Below are positions 36,222 to 45,303 of a stretch of DNA of 64,000 nt, piece after piece (within the stretch, counting starts at the first letter, position 1; each line of letters opens with the position of its first letter). Origin of the DNA: Rhodovulum sp. (GTDB taxonomy: Bacteria; Pseudomonadota; Alphaproteobacteria; Rhodobacterales; Rhodobacteraceae); the NCBI GenBank assembly GCA_020637615.1, contig JACKKC010000013.1, positions 1 through 64,000 of the forward strand, in the 5' to 3' direction. The notes beneath the pieces were generated by a model. It saw only the letters and a list, made by a program, of their open reading frames with translations. It was not told the origin of the DNA and did no database searches. The translations under genes were made by a program, and so were the position numbers.

Positions 36222-37529
36222 TCAAAGCACGTAGCGGCTGAGATCCACCGACCGGCTCAATTCGCCGAGGTGCTGCTCGACGAAGGCCGCGTCCACCGTC
36301 ACCGCGTCCCCCGACCGGTCGGGCGCGGTGAAGCCCAGATCCTCGAACACCCGCTCCATCACCGTGTAGAGCCGGCGCGCGCCGATGTTCTCCACCGCGC
36401 GGTTGACCTCCGCGGCGATCGCGGCCAGCGCGGCGATCCCGTCCTCGGTGAAGGTCACTTCGACCTTCTCGGTCGCCATCAGCGCGGTGTACTGACGGGT
36501 CAGCGCATTGTCGGTCTCCGTCAGGATGCGGACGAAATCCGCCTCGGTCAGCGCGCGCAGCTCCACGCGGATCGGCAGCCGGCCCTGGAGCTCGGGCAGC
36601 AGGTCCGAGGGCTTGGCGATGTGGAACGCGCCCGAAGCGATGAAGAGCACGTGGTCGGTCTTCACCGGCCCGTGCTTGGTCGAGACCGTGGTGCCCTCGA
36701 TCAGCGGCAGCAGGTCGCGTTGCACCCCTTCGCGGCTCACGTCCGCCCCGCGGGTCTCGGCCCGGGCGCAGACCTTGTCGATCTCGTCGAGGAAGACGAT
36801 GCCGTTCTGCTCCACCGCCTCGACGGCGGCGCGCGTCACCGCTTCCTGGTCCAGGAGCTTGTCGGCTTCCTCGTTGATCAGGAGCTCGTAGGAGGCCGCC
36901 ACCGTCATGCGCCGGCGCGTCTTGCGGCCGCCCATCGCCTTGCCGAAGATCGAGCCGAGATCGAGCGCCCCCATGTTCATCCCGGGCTGGCCGGGGATCT
37001 CGAGCATGGGGAAGGGGTTGGAGGTATCGGCCACCTCGAGCTCGATCTCCTTGTCGTCGAGGCTGCCCTCGCGCAGCTTCTTGCGGAACATGTCGCGGGT
37101 CTGCTCGCGGGCGCCGTCGCCGGCCAGGGCGTCGATCACCCGCTCCTCGGCCGCTTCATGGGCGCGGGCCTTGACCGCCTCGCGCATGTCCTCGCGCACC
37201 ATGACGATGGCGGCATCCACGAGGTCGCGCACGATCTGGTCCACGTCGCGGCCGACATAGCCGACCTCGGTGAACTTCGTCGCCTCCACCTTCAGGAACG
37301 GCGCGCGCGCGAGCCGCGCCAACCGGCGCGAGATCTCGGTCTTGCCGACCCCCGTGGGGCCGATCATCAGGATGTTCTTGGGATAGACCTCCTCGCGGAT
37401 GTCGTCCGGCAGCTGCTTGCGGCGCCAGCGGTTGCGGAGCGCCACCGCGACGGCGCGCTTGGCCCCGGCCTGCCCGATGATGAACCGGTCGAGTTCCGAG
37501 ACGATTTCGCGCGGCGTGAGTTCGGTCAA
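36222..37529 (-). CDS. hslU: ATP-dependent protease ATPase subunit HslU
   Basis: 435 aa, the exact family length. Seen: PREIVSELDRFIIGQ, Walker A GPTGVGKTE, KVEATKFTEVGYVGRDV, the long I-domain, Walker B VFLDEIDK, and the C-terminal GARRLYTVMERVFED; the last residues LSRYVL are the tail that docks into HslV. It unfolds substrates for HslV. The start is TTG at 37529 (TELTPRE follows, GGGGA upstream); the only ATG lies 23 codons further upstream and gives an unrelated extension. Unusually, hslV is not adjacent: its stop is 1,972 bp upstream on the same strand, with two opposite-strand genes between, so hslU needs its own promoter. Confidence 0.96.
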   Translation of the reverse strand: MTELTPREIVSELDRFIIGQAGAKRAVAVALRNRWRRKQLPDDIREEVYPKNILMIGPTGVGKTEISRRLARLARAPFLKVEATKFTEVGYVGRDVDQIVRDLVDAAIVMVREDMREAVKARAHEAAEERVIDALAGDGAREQTRDMFRKKLREGSLDDKEIELEVADTSNPFPMLEIPGQPGMNMGALDLGSIFGKAMGGRKTRRRMTVAASYELLINEEADKLLDQEAVTRAAVEAVEQNGIVFLDEIDKVCARAETRGADVSREGVQRDLLPLIEGTTVSTKHGPVKTDHVLFIASGAFHIAKPSDLLPELQGRLPIRVELRALTEADFVRILTETDNALTRQYTALMATEKVEVTFTEDGIAALAAIAAEVNRAVENIGARRLYTVMERVFEDLGFTAPDRSGDAVTVDAAFVEQHLGELSRSVDLSRYVL

Positions 37530-37739
37530 GGCTGGCGTCCCCGATTGCGTCGCCCCGAGGGCGCGGACATCACTTAGGTGCGCGCGCCGAAAACGCAACG
37601 GCGCCGCCGCGACCGGTTAGCGGCCCGGACGGGGCTTTGCAAACCGGATCGCAAAGGGTCCGCCCGCGACGCCGTCGTGTTGGACGCCGCGGGCGATCGC
37701 GGCTAGGCTGCGGGATACGCCGGAATGCAGGAGACTCGG

Positions 37740-39035
37740 ATGTCCCCGGCCGCCAAGATCACGCTGCTCTTCGTCGTCTTCGTCGATCTGATCGGCCAGG
37801 GCCTGGTGTTTCCGATCATCAATACGCTGATCATGGAGCCGGCGGCGGGCTTCCTTCCCGAGCAGGCCTCCACCGCGCGGCGGCATTTCGACTACGGCCT
37901 GGTCATCGGCAGCTTCTTCCTCGCCTGGTTCTTCGGCGTCGTCTATGTCGCCAAGCTCTCCGATTCGATCGGGCGCAGGAACGCGATGCTGATCTGTCTC
38001 GCCGGCGCGCTGGCCGGCTATGTAATCACCATCGTCGCGCTCCAAACGGGCAGCCTCTGGCTGCTGATCCTCGGCCGGGTGGTCACCGGGTTCACCGCCG
38101 GCAACCAACCGATCGCCCAGGCCGCGATGATCGACGGCAGCACCGACGACGCCGACCGCGACCGCAACATGGGCTACATCGTCACCGGCGTCAGCTTCGG
38201 CCTCGTCGGCGGGCCGATCATCGGCGGCCTCCTCTCGGACCGGAGCCTGATCGGCGCGGCCGCCAGCCTCGCGCTTCCCTTCTATGCGGCGCTCGGGCTC
38301 GTGGTCGTGGCCATCCTCCTCGTCCTGGTGTTCTTCAGGGACATCCGGCAGGATCGCGAACCCTTCGAGTTCCGCCCCGGGGATGTCTTCGCGAGCCTCT
38401 GGAAGGTGACCGGGTTTCCGCTCGTGATGCGGATCATGCCGGTCTACAGCCTCTTCATGATCGCGAACGTCACCTTCTACGTCTTCATCGACAACTACCT
38501 GACCAGCGCCTACGGCTACGGCGTGATCGGCAGCAGCGCCATCATGCTGGTGATCGGGGTCGCGCTGGCGACGTCGAGCACGTTCCTGGTCAAGCCGGCG
38601 CAGCAGCGGTTCGACAAGAGCCGGATCGTGCAGGCCAGCCTGCTCGCGATGGCGGTCTGCGCGGTCACCGTGGTCCTGGCGCCAACCGCGCTGTCCTGCT
38701 TCGTCGCGGCCTTCTTCTTCTACTTCCTGTTCGGGGTGTCCTACCCGACGATCCTCGGGCTCTTTTCCGGCAGCGTCGGCGACCGCGAACAGGGCTGGAT
38801 CATGGGCGTCGCCACGGCGGTCTTCTGCCTCGCGGGCGGGATCATGTCGCTGATCGGCGGCGAGCTGATGCGCATCGACATCCGCCTTCCGTTCTTCATC
38901 GTGATCGCGGCGGCGGTGCTGGGGCTCGCCGCGCTCCGGCTGACCTGGAACGGAGACGACGTCCGGCGCCTGATCGGCGGGCCGACGGCTGGAGGGGACA
39001 CTCCGGACACCGAACAACCCTCCGTGAAGACGTAG
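37740..39035 (+). CDS. MFS transporter inserted between hslV and hslU
   Basis: 431 aa, twelve spans. The loop motif AKLSDSIGRRNAMLI and the span-5 motif GYIVTGVSFGLVGGPIIGGLLSD resemble the DHA1 (TetA-like) drug-export branch, with VFVDLIGQGLVFPIINTL in span 1. The substrate is unknown. ATG 37740 is preceded by GCAGGAGA at ideal distance; an ATG 15 bases earlier has no such site. It is divergent from hslU and followed by a DM13 gene 52 nt downstream. The two together interrupt the usual hslVU arrangement. Confidence 0.85.
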   Translation: MSPAAKITLLFVVFVDLIGQGLVFPIINTLIMEPAAGFLPEQASTARRHFDYGLVIGSFFLAWFFGVVYVAKLSDSIGRRNAMLICLAGALAGYVITIVALQTGSLWLLILGRVVTGFTAGNQPIAQAAMIDGSTDDADRDRNMGYIVTGVSFGLVGGPIIGGLLSDRSLIGAAASLALPFYAALGLVVVAILLVLVFFRDIRQDREPFEFRPGDVFASLWKVTGFPLVMRIMPVYSLFMIANVTFYVFIDNYLTSAYGYGVIGSSAIMLVIGVALATSSTFLVKPAQQRFDKSRIVQASLLAMAVCAVTVVLAPTALSCFVAAFFFYFLFGVSYPTILGLFSGSVGDREQGWIMGVATAVFCLAGGIMSLIGGELMRIDIRLPFFIVIAAAVLGLAALRLTWNGDDVRRLIGGPTAGGDTPDTEQPSVKT

Positions 39036-39087
39036 CGGAGGCCCGGGCGCCGCGAATGGCCGTGTCGAGCCAGCAAGGAGCCCGACC

Positions 39088-39468
39088 ATGCCTTTCCAGC
39101 GTTTCGCCGCCGCCGCCTTCCTTCTCACCGCCGTTGCCGCCCAGGCCCAGGTGGTCGCCGTGGTCAAGCAGGGCAGCTTCGAGGGACGGAGCCGGCACGT
39201 GACGACCGGATCGGCGGCGATCGTCGAGCAGGACGGCGCGCATTTCGTCAGCCTGGGGCGCGACTTCGCCTTCGACGGCGCGCCGGATCCCAAGGTCGCC
39301 CTCGGGCAGGACGGATACCGCAAGGACACCCTGCTCGGCCCGCTCCGGTCGGAAACCGGCGCCCAGAGCTATGCGCTGCCCGAGGGTCTCGACCCCGCCG
39401 CCTACAACGAGATCTGGATCTGGTGCGAGCGGTTCGATGTCCCGCTCGGCGTCGCGACGCTGCATTGA
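39088..39468 (+). CDS. DM13-domain periplasmic protein
   Basis: 126 aa with a signal peptide (about 1-20, cleavage near AAQAQV). The mature part is one DM13 domain: KQGSFEGRSRHVTTGSA, HFVSLGRDFAFDGAPDP and YNEIWIWCERFDVPLG with the single conserved cysteine. DM13 is thought to be a redox-active or cysteine-bearing domain, but its role in bacteria is unclear. It probably shares a transcript with the MFS gene. It ends 33 nt from the convergent hslV stop. Confidence 0.8.
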   Translation: MPFQRFAAAAFLLTAVAAQAQVVAVVKQGSFEGRSRHVTTGSAAIVEQDGAHFVSLGRDFAFDGAPDPKVALGQDGYRKDTLLGPLRSETGAQSYALPEGLDPAAYNEIWIWCERFDVPLGVATLH

Positions 39469-39501
39469 AGGGCGGAGCGGGCGCGGTCTCCGGCGGCGGC
39501 T

Positions 39502-40062
39502 TCAGCCGTCGAGGCTCTCCACCGTGACATTGCCGTTGGTATAGACGCAGATCTCGGCGGCGATCGCCATGGCGCGGCGGGCGATCGCCTCGGCGTCGAG
39601 ATCGCTGTCGTAGAGCGCCCGGGCCGCCGCCAGCGCGTAATTGCCGCCCGAGCCGATGGCGGTCACGTCGTGCTCCGGCTCCAGCACGTCGCCCGCCCCG
39701 GTGATCACCAGGAGCTCGCGCCCGTCCGTGACGATCAGCATCGCTTCGAGGTTGCGCAGGTACTTGTCCGTGCGCCAGTCCTTGGCGAGATCGACCGCGG
39801 CGCGGGCGAGCTGGCCCGGCGCCGCCTCGAGCTTGGTCTCGAGCCGCTCGAGCAGGGTGAAGGCATCGGCCGTCGAGCCCGCGAAGCCGCAGACCACCGG
39901 ATGCCCCCCCGGCTCGATCCGGCGCACCTTGCGCGCCCCGCCCTTGATCACCGTCTGGCCGAGGCTCACCTGCCCGTCGCCGGCCACCACCACCTTCCCG
40001 CCCTTGCGCACGGCGACGATGGTCGTGCCGTGCCAGCCGGGGAATCGCTCGTCCTTGCTCAT
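39502..40062 (-). CDS. hslV: ATP-dependent protease peptidase subunit HslV
   Basis: 186 aa, the normal size. The short propeptide ends at WHG and the nucleophile is the next threonine (T13) of TTIVAVRKGG; DGQVSLGQTV, AGSTADAFTLLERLE and IGSGGNYALAAARAL are family hallmarks. Twelve subunits form the proteolytic core that HslU feeds. The ATG at 40062 is supported by GGGAGAGGG just upstream. A longer open frame through it from 42714 is a shadow. hslV normally overlaps or touches hslU; here two plus-strand genes lie between. Confidence 0.96.
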   Translation of the reverse strand: MSKDERFPGWHGTTIVAVRKGGKVVVAGDGQVSLGQTVIKGGARKVRRIEPGGHPVVCGFAGSTADAFTLLERLETKLEAAPGQLARAAVDLAKDWRTDKYLRNLEAMLIVTDGRELLVITGAGDVLEPEHDVTAIGSGGNYALAAARALYDSDLDAEAIARRAMAIAAEICVYTNGNVTVESLDG

Positions 40063-40145
40063 GGCCCTCTCCCGAAGTCGGGCGACATATACGGTCGGCG
40101 GCGGCCCGTTGCCAGAGGGCGGCGGTCGGCGCCATTGGTAGCTGA

Positions 40146-40210
40146 TTCCTTCCTCCTCGGCCGCCCCGCCCAAGACGAGGGCAGCGCCCGGCCCGGGCGG
40201 AGGGGTGGGG
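40146..40210 (+). repeat. Dispersed intergenic repeat, copy C
   Basis: Related to copies at 3154 and 51515: CAAGACGAGGGCAGCGCCC is shared with copy B, and the flanking CCTCCTCGGCCGCCCC is a diverged form of the TTCGACCGTCCC half. It is followed by GGCCCGGGCGG. It lies between the hslV start and the end of the 49.7-40.2 kb operon, just beyond the lipoprotein stop, where it could also serve as a 3' end structure. Confidence 0.6.
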
Positions 40211-40241
40211 TTGCCGGATGCGACTGCCCTGCGCCGGTCCC

Positions 40242-40697
40242 TCAGCCGCGCCGGTCGGGGCAGGCCACCGGCGCCTGCGCCGCGCGGAACGTCACCGCGC
40301 GGTTCTCGCCCTCGGGATCGACCAGGAGGACCATGCTGTTGTGGCCGACCTCGGCGATCTCGCCGCGGATCGCGCGGCCGTCCTCCTCCCAGACCAGGGT
40401 GGCGCCCTCGATCCAGCGCCAGGGGGCGAGGCGGTAGCCCTCGCCGCAGCTCGTCATCACCAGCGTTCCACTCGAGAGGAAGGCCCGGAAGGCACCCGGC
40501 GCCGACTCCGGATCGGTCTTGAGCCAGACGCGATCCTCTACCATCGACGCCATGCCCGCATTGCCCGAGCCGGGGAGCGCCACCCCCGGCAGGTCGACCC
40601 GCCCGCAGGCGGCGGGCAGCCAGGCGAGCGCCAGCACGAGCGCCGCTGCCGGGACACGCCTCTTCCATTCCGGCGAATGCCGCGGTTCCTCGATCAT
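40242..40697 (-). CDS. Lipoprotein of unknown function
   Basis: 151 aa. After a basic start comes a hydrophobic leader and the lipobox LPAAC (cysteine near residue 31), so it is lipid-anchored. The mature part is small and contains WRWIEGATLVWEEDGRAIRGEIAEVGHNSMVLL, a beta-rich pattern, and cysteines in TSCGEG and VACPD that could pair. No family is recognised. The ATG lies three nt after the AidB-like gene's stop, making this the last gene of the long PPK2-Bat operon. A dispersed repeat follows the stop. Confidence 0.68.
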   Translation of the reverse strand: MIEEPRHSPEWKRRVPAAALVLALAWLPAACGRVDLPGVALPGSGNAGMASMVEDRVWLKTDPESAPGAFRAFLSSGTLVMTSCGEGYRLAPWRWIEGATLVWEEDGRAIRGEIAEVGHNSMVLLVDPEGENRAVTFRAAQAPVACPDRRG

Positions 40698-40700
40698 CGC

Positions 40701-42368
40701 TCAGGCCCCTTCCTCTTGCCGGTAGCGGGCGAGCACGCCCGCGCGGTCGATCCCCCGGGGCCAGGCCCCCGCCACCCGCCCGCCCGCGCCGCCGAGCCGC
40801 GTCGCTACATGGGCCGCCGCCACCGGCCCGGCCCCGGCGCGGAGCAGCACCGAGGCGGCGAGCAGCAGCGCCAGCCGCTCCACGAACCAGCGCGCCTCCG
40901 CCTCGGGCGGCAGGCCTTTCCAGGTGTCGAGCGTGCCGTCGAGCGCGCCGTCGAAGGTCGCGTCGAGGCCGCGCGCGCCGTCGAGCTCGGCCACGAGCCG
41001 CGGCAACGCGTCGCGTTCGCGCCCGAAGGTCCGGAGCAGGTCGAGGCAGATCACGTTTCCGGATCCCTCCCAGATCGAGTTCAGCGGCGCCTCGCGATAG
41101 TAGAGTGGCATCGGGCCGTCCTCGACATAGCCCGCCCCGCCGAGGCATTCCATCGCTTCGTAGATCATGCCCGGACAGCGCTTGTTGCTGAGGAACTTCG
41201 CCAGCGCGACGCCGGTGCGCGCGAAGATCCGGTCGCCCTCGTCGAAGGCGCGCGCCACACGCAGCCCGAGCGCCAGCGCGGCCTCCGCCTCCACCGCGAG
41301 ATCGGCCAGCACGCTCGCCATCAGGGGCTGGTCGATCAGGCGCCGCTGGAAGGCGCTGCGGCCGCGGCACCACCAGAGCGCCTCCGCGAGTGCACCGCGC
41401 ATCAGCCCGGCCGGCGCCATGGCGGTATCGAGCCGGGTGTGATGCACCATCTCGATGATCCGGCGCACCCCCTCGCCCTCCGCGCCGAGCCGCAGGGCGA
41501 AAGCCGCGTCGTATTCGAGCTCCGCGGAGGCATTCGCGCGATTGCCGAGCTTGTCCTTCAGCCGCATCAGTAGGATGGCATTGCGCGCGCCCTCCGGCGT
41601 CCAGCGCGGCACGAGGAAGCAGGTCAGCCCGCCGGGTGCCTGCGCCAGCGTCAGGAAGGCATCCGACATGGGCGCTGAGCAGAACCACTTGTGGCCGGTC
41701 AGCCGATAGCCCGAGCCGTCGGGGATGGCGCGCGTCGCATTGCTCCGCACGTCCGATCCGCCCTGCTTCTCGGTCATCGCCATGCCGAGGGTGGCGCCGG
41801 ACTTCTCCGGCGCCGGGCGGGAGGCGGGATCGTAGGCGGTCGAGAGGAGCCGCGGCACCCATTCCGCGGCGATTTCCGGCGCGGCGGCGAGCGCCGGCAC
41901 CCCGGCATAGGTCATGGTCATGGGGCAGCAGACGCCCGGCTCGACCTGGCTCGTCATGTAGACCATCGCCGCATGGGCAACGTGCCCGCCCGCCGGCGCC
42001 GTCCAGGCCAGCGAGGGATAGCCGGCGGAAACCCCCAGTCGCATCAGCTCGTGATAGGAAGGGTGAAAGGCCACCTCGTCGATCCGCCGCCCGGCCCGGT
42101 CGAAGCTGCGCAGCTCCGGCGGGTTGCGGTTCGCGAGCCGCCCCGCCTCGCGCGCATCGCTCCGCCCCAGCGCCGCGCCGAGACGGCCGAGCGCCGCCGC
42201 ATGGGCGCCGCCGCCCTCGCGCGCGACCGCCTCGCGCAGCGCGACATCGCCGGCCCAGAGATCGCCGTCGCCACGGGGCGCGGGCTGGTTCTCCACCACA
42301 TGGGTCGCGAGGTCGCTGCGGGTCGAAGGCTCGGCAGGAGGGCCTCCCGGCGGCTGAGAGGGCAGCAT
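40701..42368 (-). CDS. Acyl-CoA dehydrogenase family protein, AidB-like
   Basis: 555 aa, longer than ordinary acyl-CoA dehydrogenases and typical of the AidB branch. It starts with LATHVVENQPAP, then has FHPSYHELMRLGV, the FAD/substrate motif AMTEKQGGSDVRSN followed by GHKWFCSAP, EGEGVRRIIEMVHHTRLD, and the C-terminal CLGGAGYVEDGPMPLYYREAPLNSIWEGSGNV. AidB takes part in the alkylation (adaptive) response in E. coli; others act on acyl-CoAs. The catalytic glutamate of true dehydrogenases falls in REAPLNSIWEGSG. It follows batD by about 87 nt and precedes a lipoprotein gene by three nt, as part of the Bat operon. Start ATG 42368. Confidence 0.85.
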   Translation of the reverse strand: MLPSQPPGGPPAEPSTRSDLATHVVENQPAPRGDGDLWAGDVALREAVAREGGGAHAAALGRLGAALGRSDAREAGRLANRNPPELRSFDRAGRRIDEVAFHPSYHELMRLGVSAGYPSLAWTAPAGGHVAHAAMVYMTSQVEPGVCCPMTMTYAGVPALAAAPEIAAEWVPRLLSTAYDPASRPAPEKSGATLGMAMTEKQGGSDVRSNATRAIPDGSGYRLTGHKWFCSAPMSDAFLTLAQAPGGLTCFLVPRWTPEGARNAILLMRLKDKLGNRANASAELEYDAAFALRLGAEGEGVRRIIEMVHHTRLDTAMAPAGLMRGALAEALWWCRGRSAFQRRLIDQPLMASVLADLAVEAEAALALGLRVARAFDEGDRIFARTGVALAKFLSNKRCPGMIYEAMECLGGAGYVEDGPMPLYYREAPLNSIWEGSGNVICLDLLRTFGRERDALPRLVAELDGARGLDATFDGALDGTLDTWKGLPPEAEARWFVERLALLLAASVLLRAGAGPVAAAHVATRLGGAGGRVAGAWPRGIDRAGVLARYRQEEGA

Positions 42369-42454
42369 ACACGCCCGCCCGGCAGGCGCGAAGCAGGCTT
42401 CCGTCAGAATACACCGGGCAGGGCCGCCCGAGCCCTGCGACGATCCGGCCGGGT

Positions 42455-43714
42455 TCAGCGCGGAAGCGGCGTGGTCTCCGGCCGCCGGTGCGCACAGGAC
42501 GCGGACCGCCGGCAGCGCTTCCGCGAGCGCCTGCCAGGCGGCCGCCGGATCCCGGCGGCGCGGCGGGCCCGTAGAGATCGGCGCCGAGCGCGGTCAGCGC
42601 GTCGCGCAGGCGCGGGTCGGCGCGCGGATCCTGCCCGGCCAGGCGCCCGGCCCAGGTGTCGAGCGCGGGGCGGAGCGCGGCGTTGTCGCGGCGCGCCACT
42701 GCCCGGTGCAGCACGGCATAGGCATGGGCCTCGGAGGCCAGCCGCGCCGCGCGCCGGGCCGCCAGCAGCCGGGCGAGCGGCGGCCCGGCGCGGCGCTTGG
42801 AGCCAGACGGCGGCGGCGGCCCCGGCGAGTGCCGCCAGCCCGCCGAGCGCGATCCTGCGCCAGTCGCGGCCCGGCGCGACGCTCCGGGCGGGCGGCCCCT
42901 CGACGGCGATCGCGAAACCCTCGACCGAGGCGGTCTCCACCCTGCCCGTCTCCAGATCGTACCAGTCGAGCGTGACCGCGGGCACCGCGCCCGACCCGCC
43001 GCCCTCGGCCACCAGGGTCACGCGCTCGGTCCGGCTGCCCCCGAGCGTGCCGCGATCGTCGGTCTCCGCGATCAGGGGCTCATCGGGATAGGCGGCGACG
43101 CCCTCGATCGCGACCGGCGGCATCAATTCGGGCAGGAACATCGGTGCGGTTCCCGCCACCGTCGCCACGACGGTCCGGGTTACGCTGTCGCCCGGCGTCA
43201 TCGCGCCGGGCTCTCCCTCGATCGTCTGCGCGAGCTCGAGCGACGTGGCGGCGACGAAGGGATCGAGCCCCTCGGCGCCCGCCGGCACCACGCCGCGGAA
43301 GGCCAGCGCCTCGCTCCGCAGGATGGCTCTCGCCGGGGCGTTGCTCTCGGGATCGGCCCAGGTGACGACCACCTCCTGCGGCGGGATCGCGAACTCGCCG
43401 GGCACCATCGGCGAGATGCGGTAGTTGCGGGTGACGCCGGCCCAGGTCTCGCCGCCGACCCGCGCGCTCGTCGGATTGGTCGAGCGCTCCGGCAGGCGCA
43501 CCAGCAGGTTCGGCGCCTCGAGGCTCGGCCAGACCGGCGGCTCGGGCAGGAAGGTCGGCACCAGCACCGTCATCCGCAGGCTGAGCGGCTGGCCGGGGAT
43601 CGCCTCGGTCTCGTCGAATTCGACCCGGAGCACCGGGCCGTCCGGCGCGACATCCTCCTGCGCCCCGGCCGGCGGGGCGAAGGCGAGCAGCACGAAGAGG
43701 GCGGCGGCCCTCAT
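42455..43714 (-). CDS. batD: BatD-like protein, C-terminal part disrupted by frameshifts
   Basis: From ATG 43714 (ATGA overlap with the preceding gene) there is a signal peptide (about 1-18, AGAQEDVAP), then the beta-rich BatD-type periplasmic region (RMTVLVPTFLPEPPVWPSLE, PMVPGEFAIPPQEVVVTW, TPGDSVTRTVVA) and a membrane span (IALGGLAALAGAAAAVWLQ). After WLQAPRR the natural continuation, PLARLLAARRAARLASEAH, is found in another frame (indel near 42785) and runs to LGADLYGPAAPP. A second change near 42556 moves to a third frame (DPAAAWQALAEALPAV). The frame shown ends at 42455. The periplasmic and membrane part is intact; the cytoplasmic tail is not, unless these are sequencing errors. Confidence 0.72.
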   Translation of the reverse strand: MRAAALFVLLAFAPPAGAQEDVAPDGPVLRVEFDETEAIPGQPLSLRMTVLVPTFLPEPPVWPSLEAPNLLVRLPERSTNPTSARVGGETWAGVTRNYRISPMVPGEFAIPPQEVVVTWADPESNAPARAILRSEALAFRGVVPAGAEGLDPFVAATSLELAQTIEGEPGAMTPGDSVTRTVVATVAGTAPMFLPELMPPVAIEGVAAYPDEPLIAETDDRGTLGGSRTERVTLVAEGGGSGAVPAVTLDWYDLETGRVETASVEGFAIAVEGPPARSVAPGRDWRRIALGGLAALAGAAAAVWLQAPRRAAARPAAGGPARGAAGLRGPCLCRAAPGSGAPRQRRAPPRARHLGRAPGRAGSARRPAPARRADRARRRSLRARRAAGIRRPPGRRSRKRCRRSASCAHRRPETTPLPR

Positions 43715-45303
43715 CCGGCATCCCCCGCGCGTATGTCGGCGCCCGGCGTGTCCGGCTCGGGAGCGTCGCCGCCCGGATCCCCGGCCCCGGCGCGCGCCGC
43801 CTCGATGGCGAAGCGCTGGCGCAGGAAATCGCCGGTGCTTGTGTCGACGGTATTCATCCACTGCTCGGCGGTCATCAGCCCCGCGCTGCCCTCCCGGGGC
43901 ACCTCGATCCGGGTTTCGGCGCCCCGGTTCGCCTCGTTGTCGAAGACCACCTCGTCGGCGCCGATACCGGCATCCTCGCCGGTGTCGGATTGCTCGCGCG
44001 CCTCCTCGACATAGGCGACGATCTCCTTCGCCACGGCGAGATTGCCGGCGGCGCTAGGATAATCCGGGTCGCGCCTGAGCGCGGTCTCGAAGGACCGCAC
44101 CCCGTCGCGATAGGCGCGGGACTTGACCTGCGCCATGCCCTGGATGAAGGCCGCCTGCGCCGTCTCCACCCGGTCGAGCACCTCGACCGCCGCCGCGTAC
44201 TGGCCGTCGCGGTAGAGCGCGTAGCCGCGCCAGAGCGGGTCGACGAAAAGCTCCGCCGCCCGGCCGAAGTCGCGGTCCCGATAGGCGCGGCTGCCCTGCT
44301 GGTCGGGGGTCAGGAACCAGTCGGCGATGCCGTCGGCGCGGGCGGGCGCGCCCGTGGGCAGCGCGAGCGCCATCGCCAGCGCCGCGGCCCAGCGCATGGT
44401 CCAGCCGCGGCGGAACCAGAGGAGCGTCAGCAGCGCCGCCGGCCAGGCGAGCCAGTGGCCGCGGTCGAGCCAGGGCTGGTCGGCGTTCTCGAGCAGCGCC
44501 TGGCGATAGGCCGCGTTCAGCATCCCGTCGATGCGGCGGATGTCGGCGTCGTCGGGAGTGACGGAAACCACCGGGACCGCGTCGAGCGCATCGAACCCGC
44601 GGTCGCGGGCGCCCTCGGGCAGCATCGCGAGCACGGCGACCGCCGCATCGCTGGCTTCGAGCGCCGCGGCATCGGCCGGGTCGAGCCCGTCGGCGACGAA
44701 GAGCACGCCGCCCGGCGCCTCCTCCTGCGCGAGCAGCGCCTCCGCGAGCGCCAGCGCCTCGGCGGCGCGCACGCCCTCGCGCGGCATGATGTCGGGGGTC
44801 AGGCCTTCGAGATAGGGCGTCATCACGTTCGGATCCTCGGTCATCGGCACGACGCCATGGGCGCTGCCGGCATAGGCGACCAGCGCGGTCCGCGCACCGG
44901 CCCGCAGCGCCAGCAGGTCGCGGATCTTCTGCTTGCCCCGCTCCAGCCGCGAGGGGGCGACGTCCGTCGCCTCCATCGAGGCCGTGACCTCCAGCACCAC
45001 CACGACCGGCGCCGATTGCGCGACGAAGGGATCGGGCATGCGCGACCAGGTCGGGCCGGCCGCCCCCAGCGCCAGGCAGGCGAGGCCGAGCGCCACCCCG
45101 TCGATCGGCATGAGCCGCCGCCCGCGCGCCGTGCCCAGGGTCAGCGCCGCGCGCAGATGCGGCGCGATCCCGTCAGCCGGAAGATCGCGGCGGCTGCCGG
45201 TGCGGCGCACGATCCACCAGAGCCCGGCGACGACCGGCAGCAGCAGGAGCCAGAGCGGCCGGATGAAATGGAAGGCGTCGAGCGCCACCGCGAAGGGACT
45301 CAT
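43711..45303 (-). CDS. batB: BatB/BatC-like protein: VWA domain plus TPR region
   Basis: 530 aa. Two N-terminal spans (LWLLLLPVVAGLWWIV and GVALGLACLALGAAG), a von Willebrand A domain (about 95-260), a third span near residue 300 (WPAALLTLLWF), then a TPR-like region (YRDRDFGRAAELF, YRDGQYAAAVEVLDRVE, YRDGVRSFETALRRDPDYPSAAGNLAVA). It thus joins BatB and BatC. The MIDAS start is LEVTASM instead of DxSxS, so metal binding may be altered; this form may be common in BatB. It likely works with BatA and MoxR in envelope complex assembly or stress tolerance (family knowledge). It overlaps batA by four nt and batD by four nt. Confidence 0.85.
   Translation of the reverse strand: MSPFAVALDAFHFIRPLWLLLLPVVAGLWWIVRRTGSRRDLPADGIAPHLRAALTLGTARGRRLMPIDGVALGLACLALGAAGPTWSRMPDPFVAQSAPVVVVLEVTASMEATDVAPSRLERGKQKIRDLLALRAGARTALVAYAGSAHGVVPMTEDPNVMTPYLEGLTPDIMPREGVRAAEALALAEALLAQEEAPGGVLFVADGLDPADAAALEASDAAVAVLAMLPEGARDRGFDALDAVPVVSVTPDDADIRRIDGMLNAAYRQALLENADQPWLDRGHWLAWPAALLTLLWFRRGWTMRWAAALAMALALPTGAPARADGIADWFLTPDQQGSRAYRDRDFGRAAELFVDPLWRGYALYRDGQYAAAVEVLDRVETAQAAFIQGMAQVKSRAYRDGVRSFETALRRDPDYPSAAGNLAVAKEIVAYVEEAREQSDTGEDAGIGADEVVFDNEANRGAETRIEVPREGSAGLMTAEQWMNTVDTSTGDFLRQRFAIEAARAGAGDPGGDAPEPDTPGADIRAGDAG

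Noticed and set aside
39502..42714. 1,070-codon minus-strand frame joining BatD tail, a shadow of the dehydrogenase, and HslV
   Set aside because: Only its two ends are meaningful (a BatD fragment and HslV); the middle is the wrong frame of the AidB-like gene.
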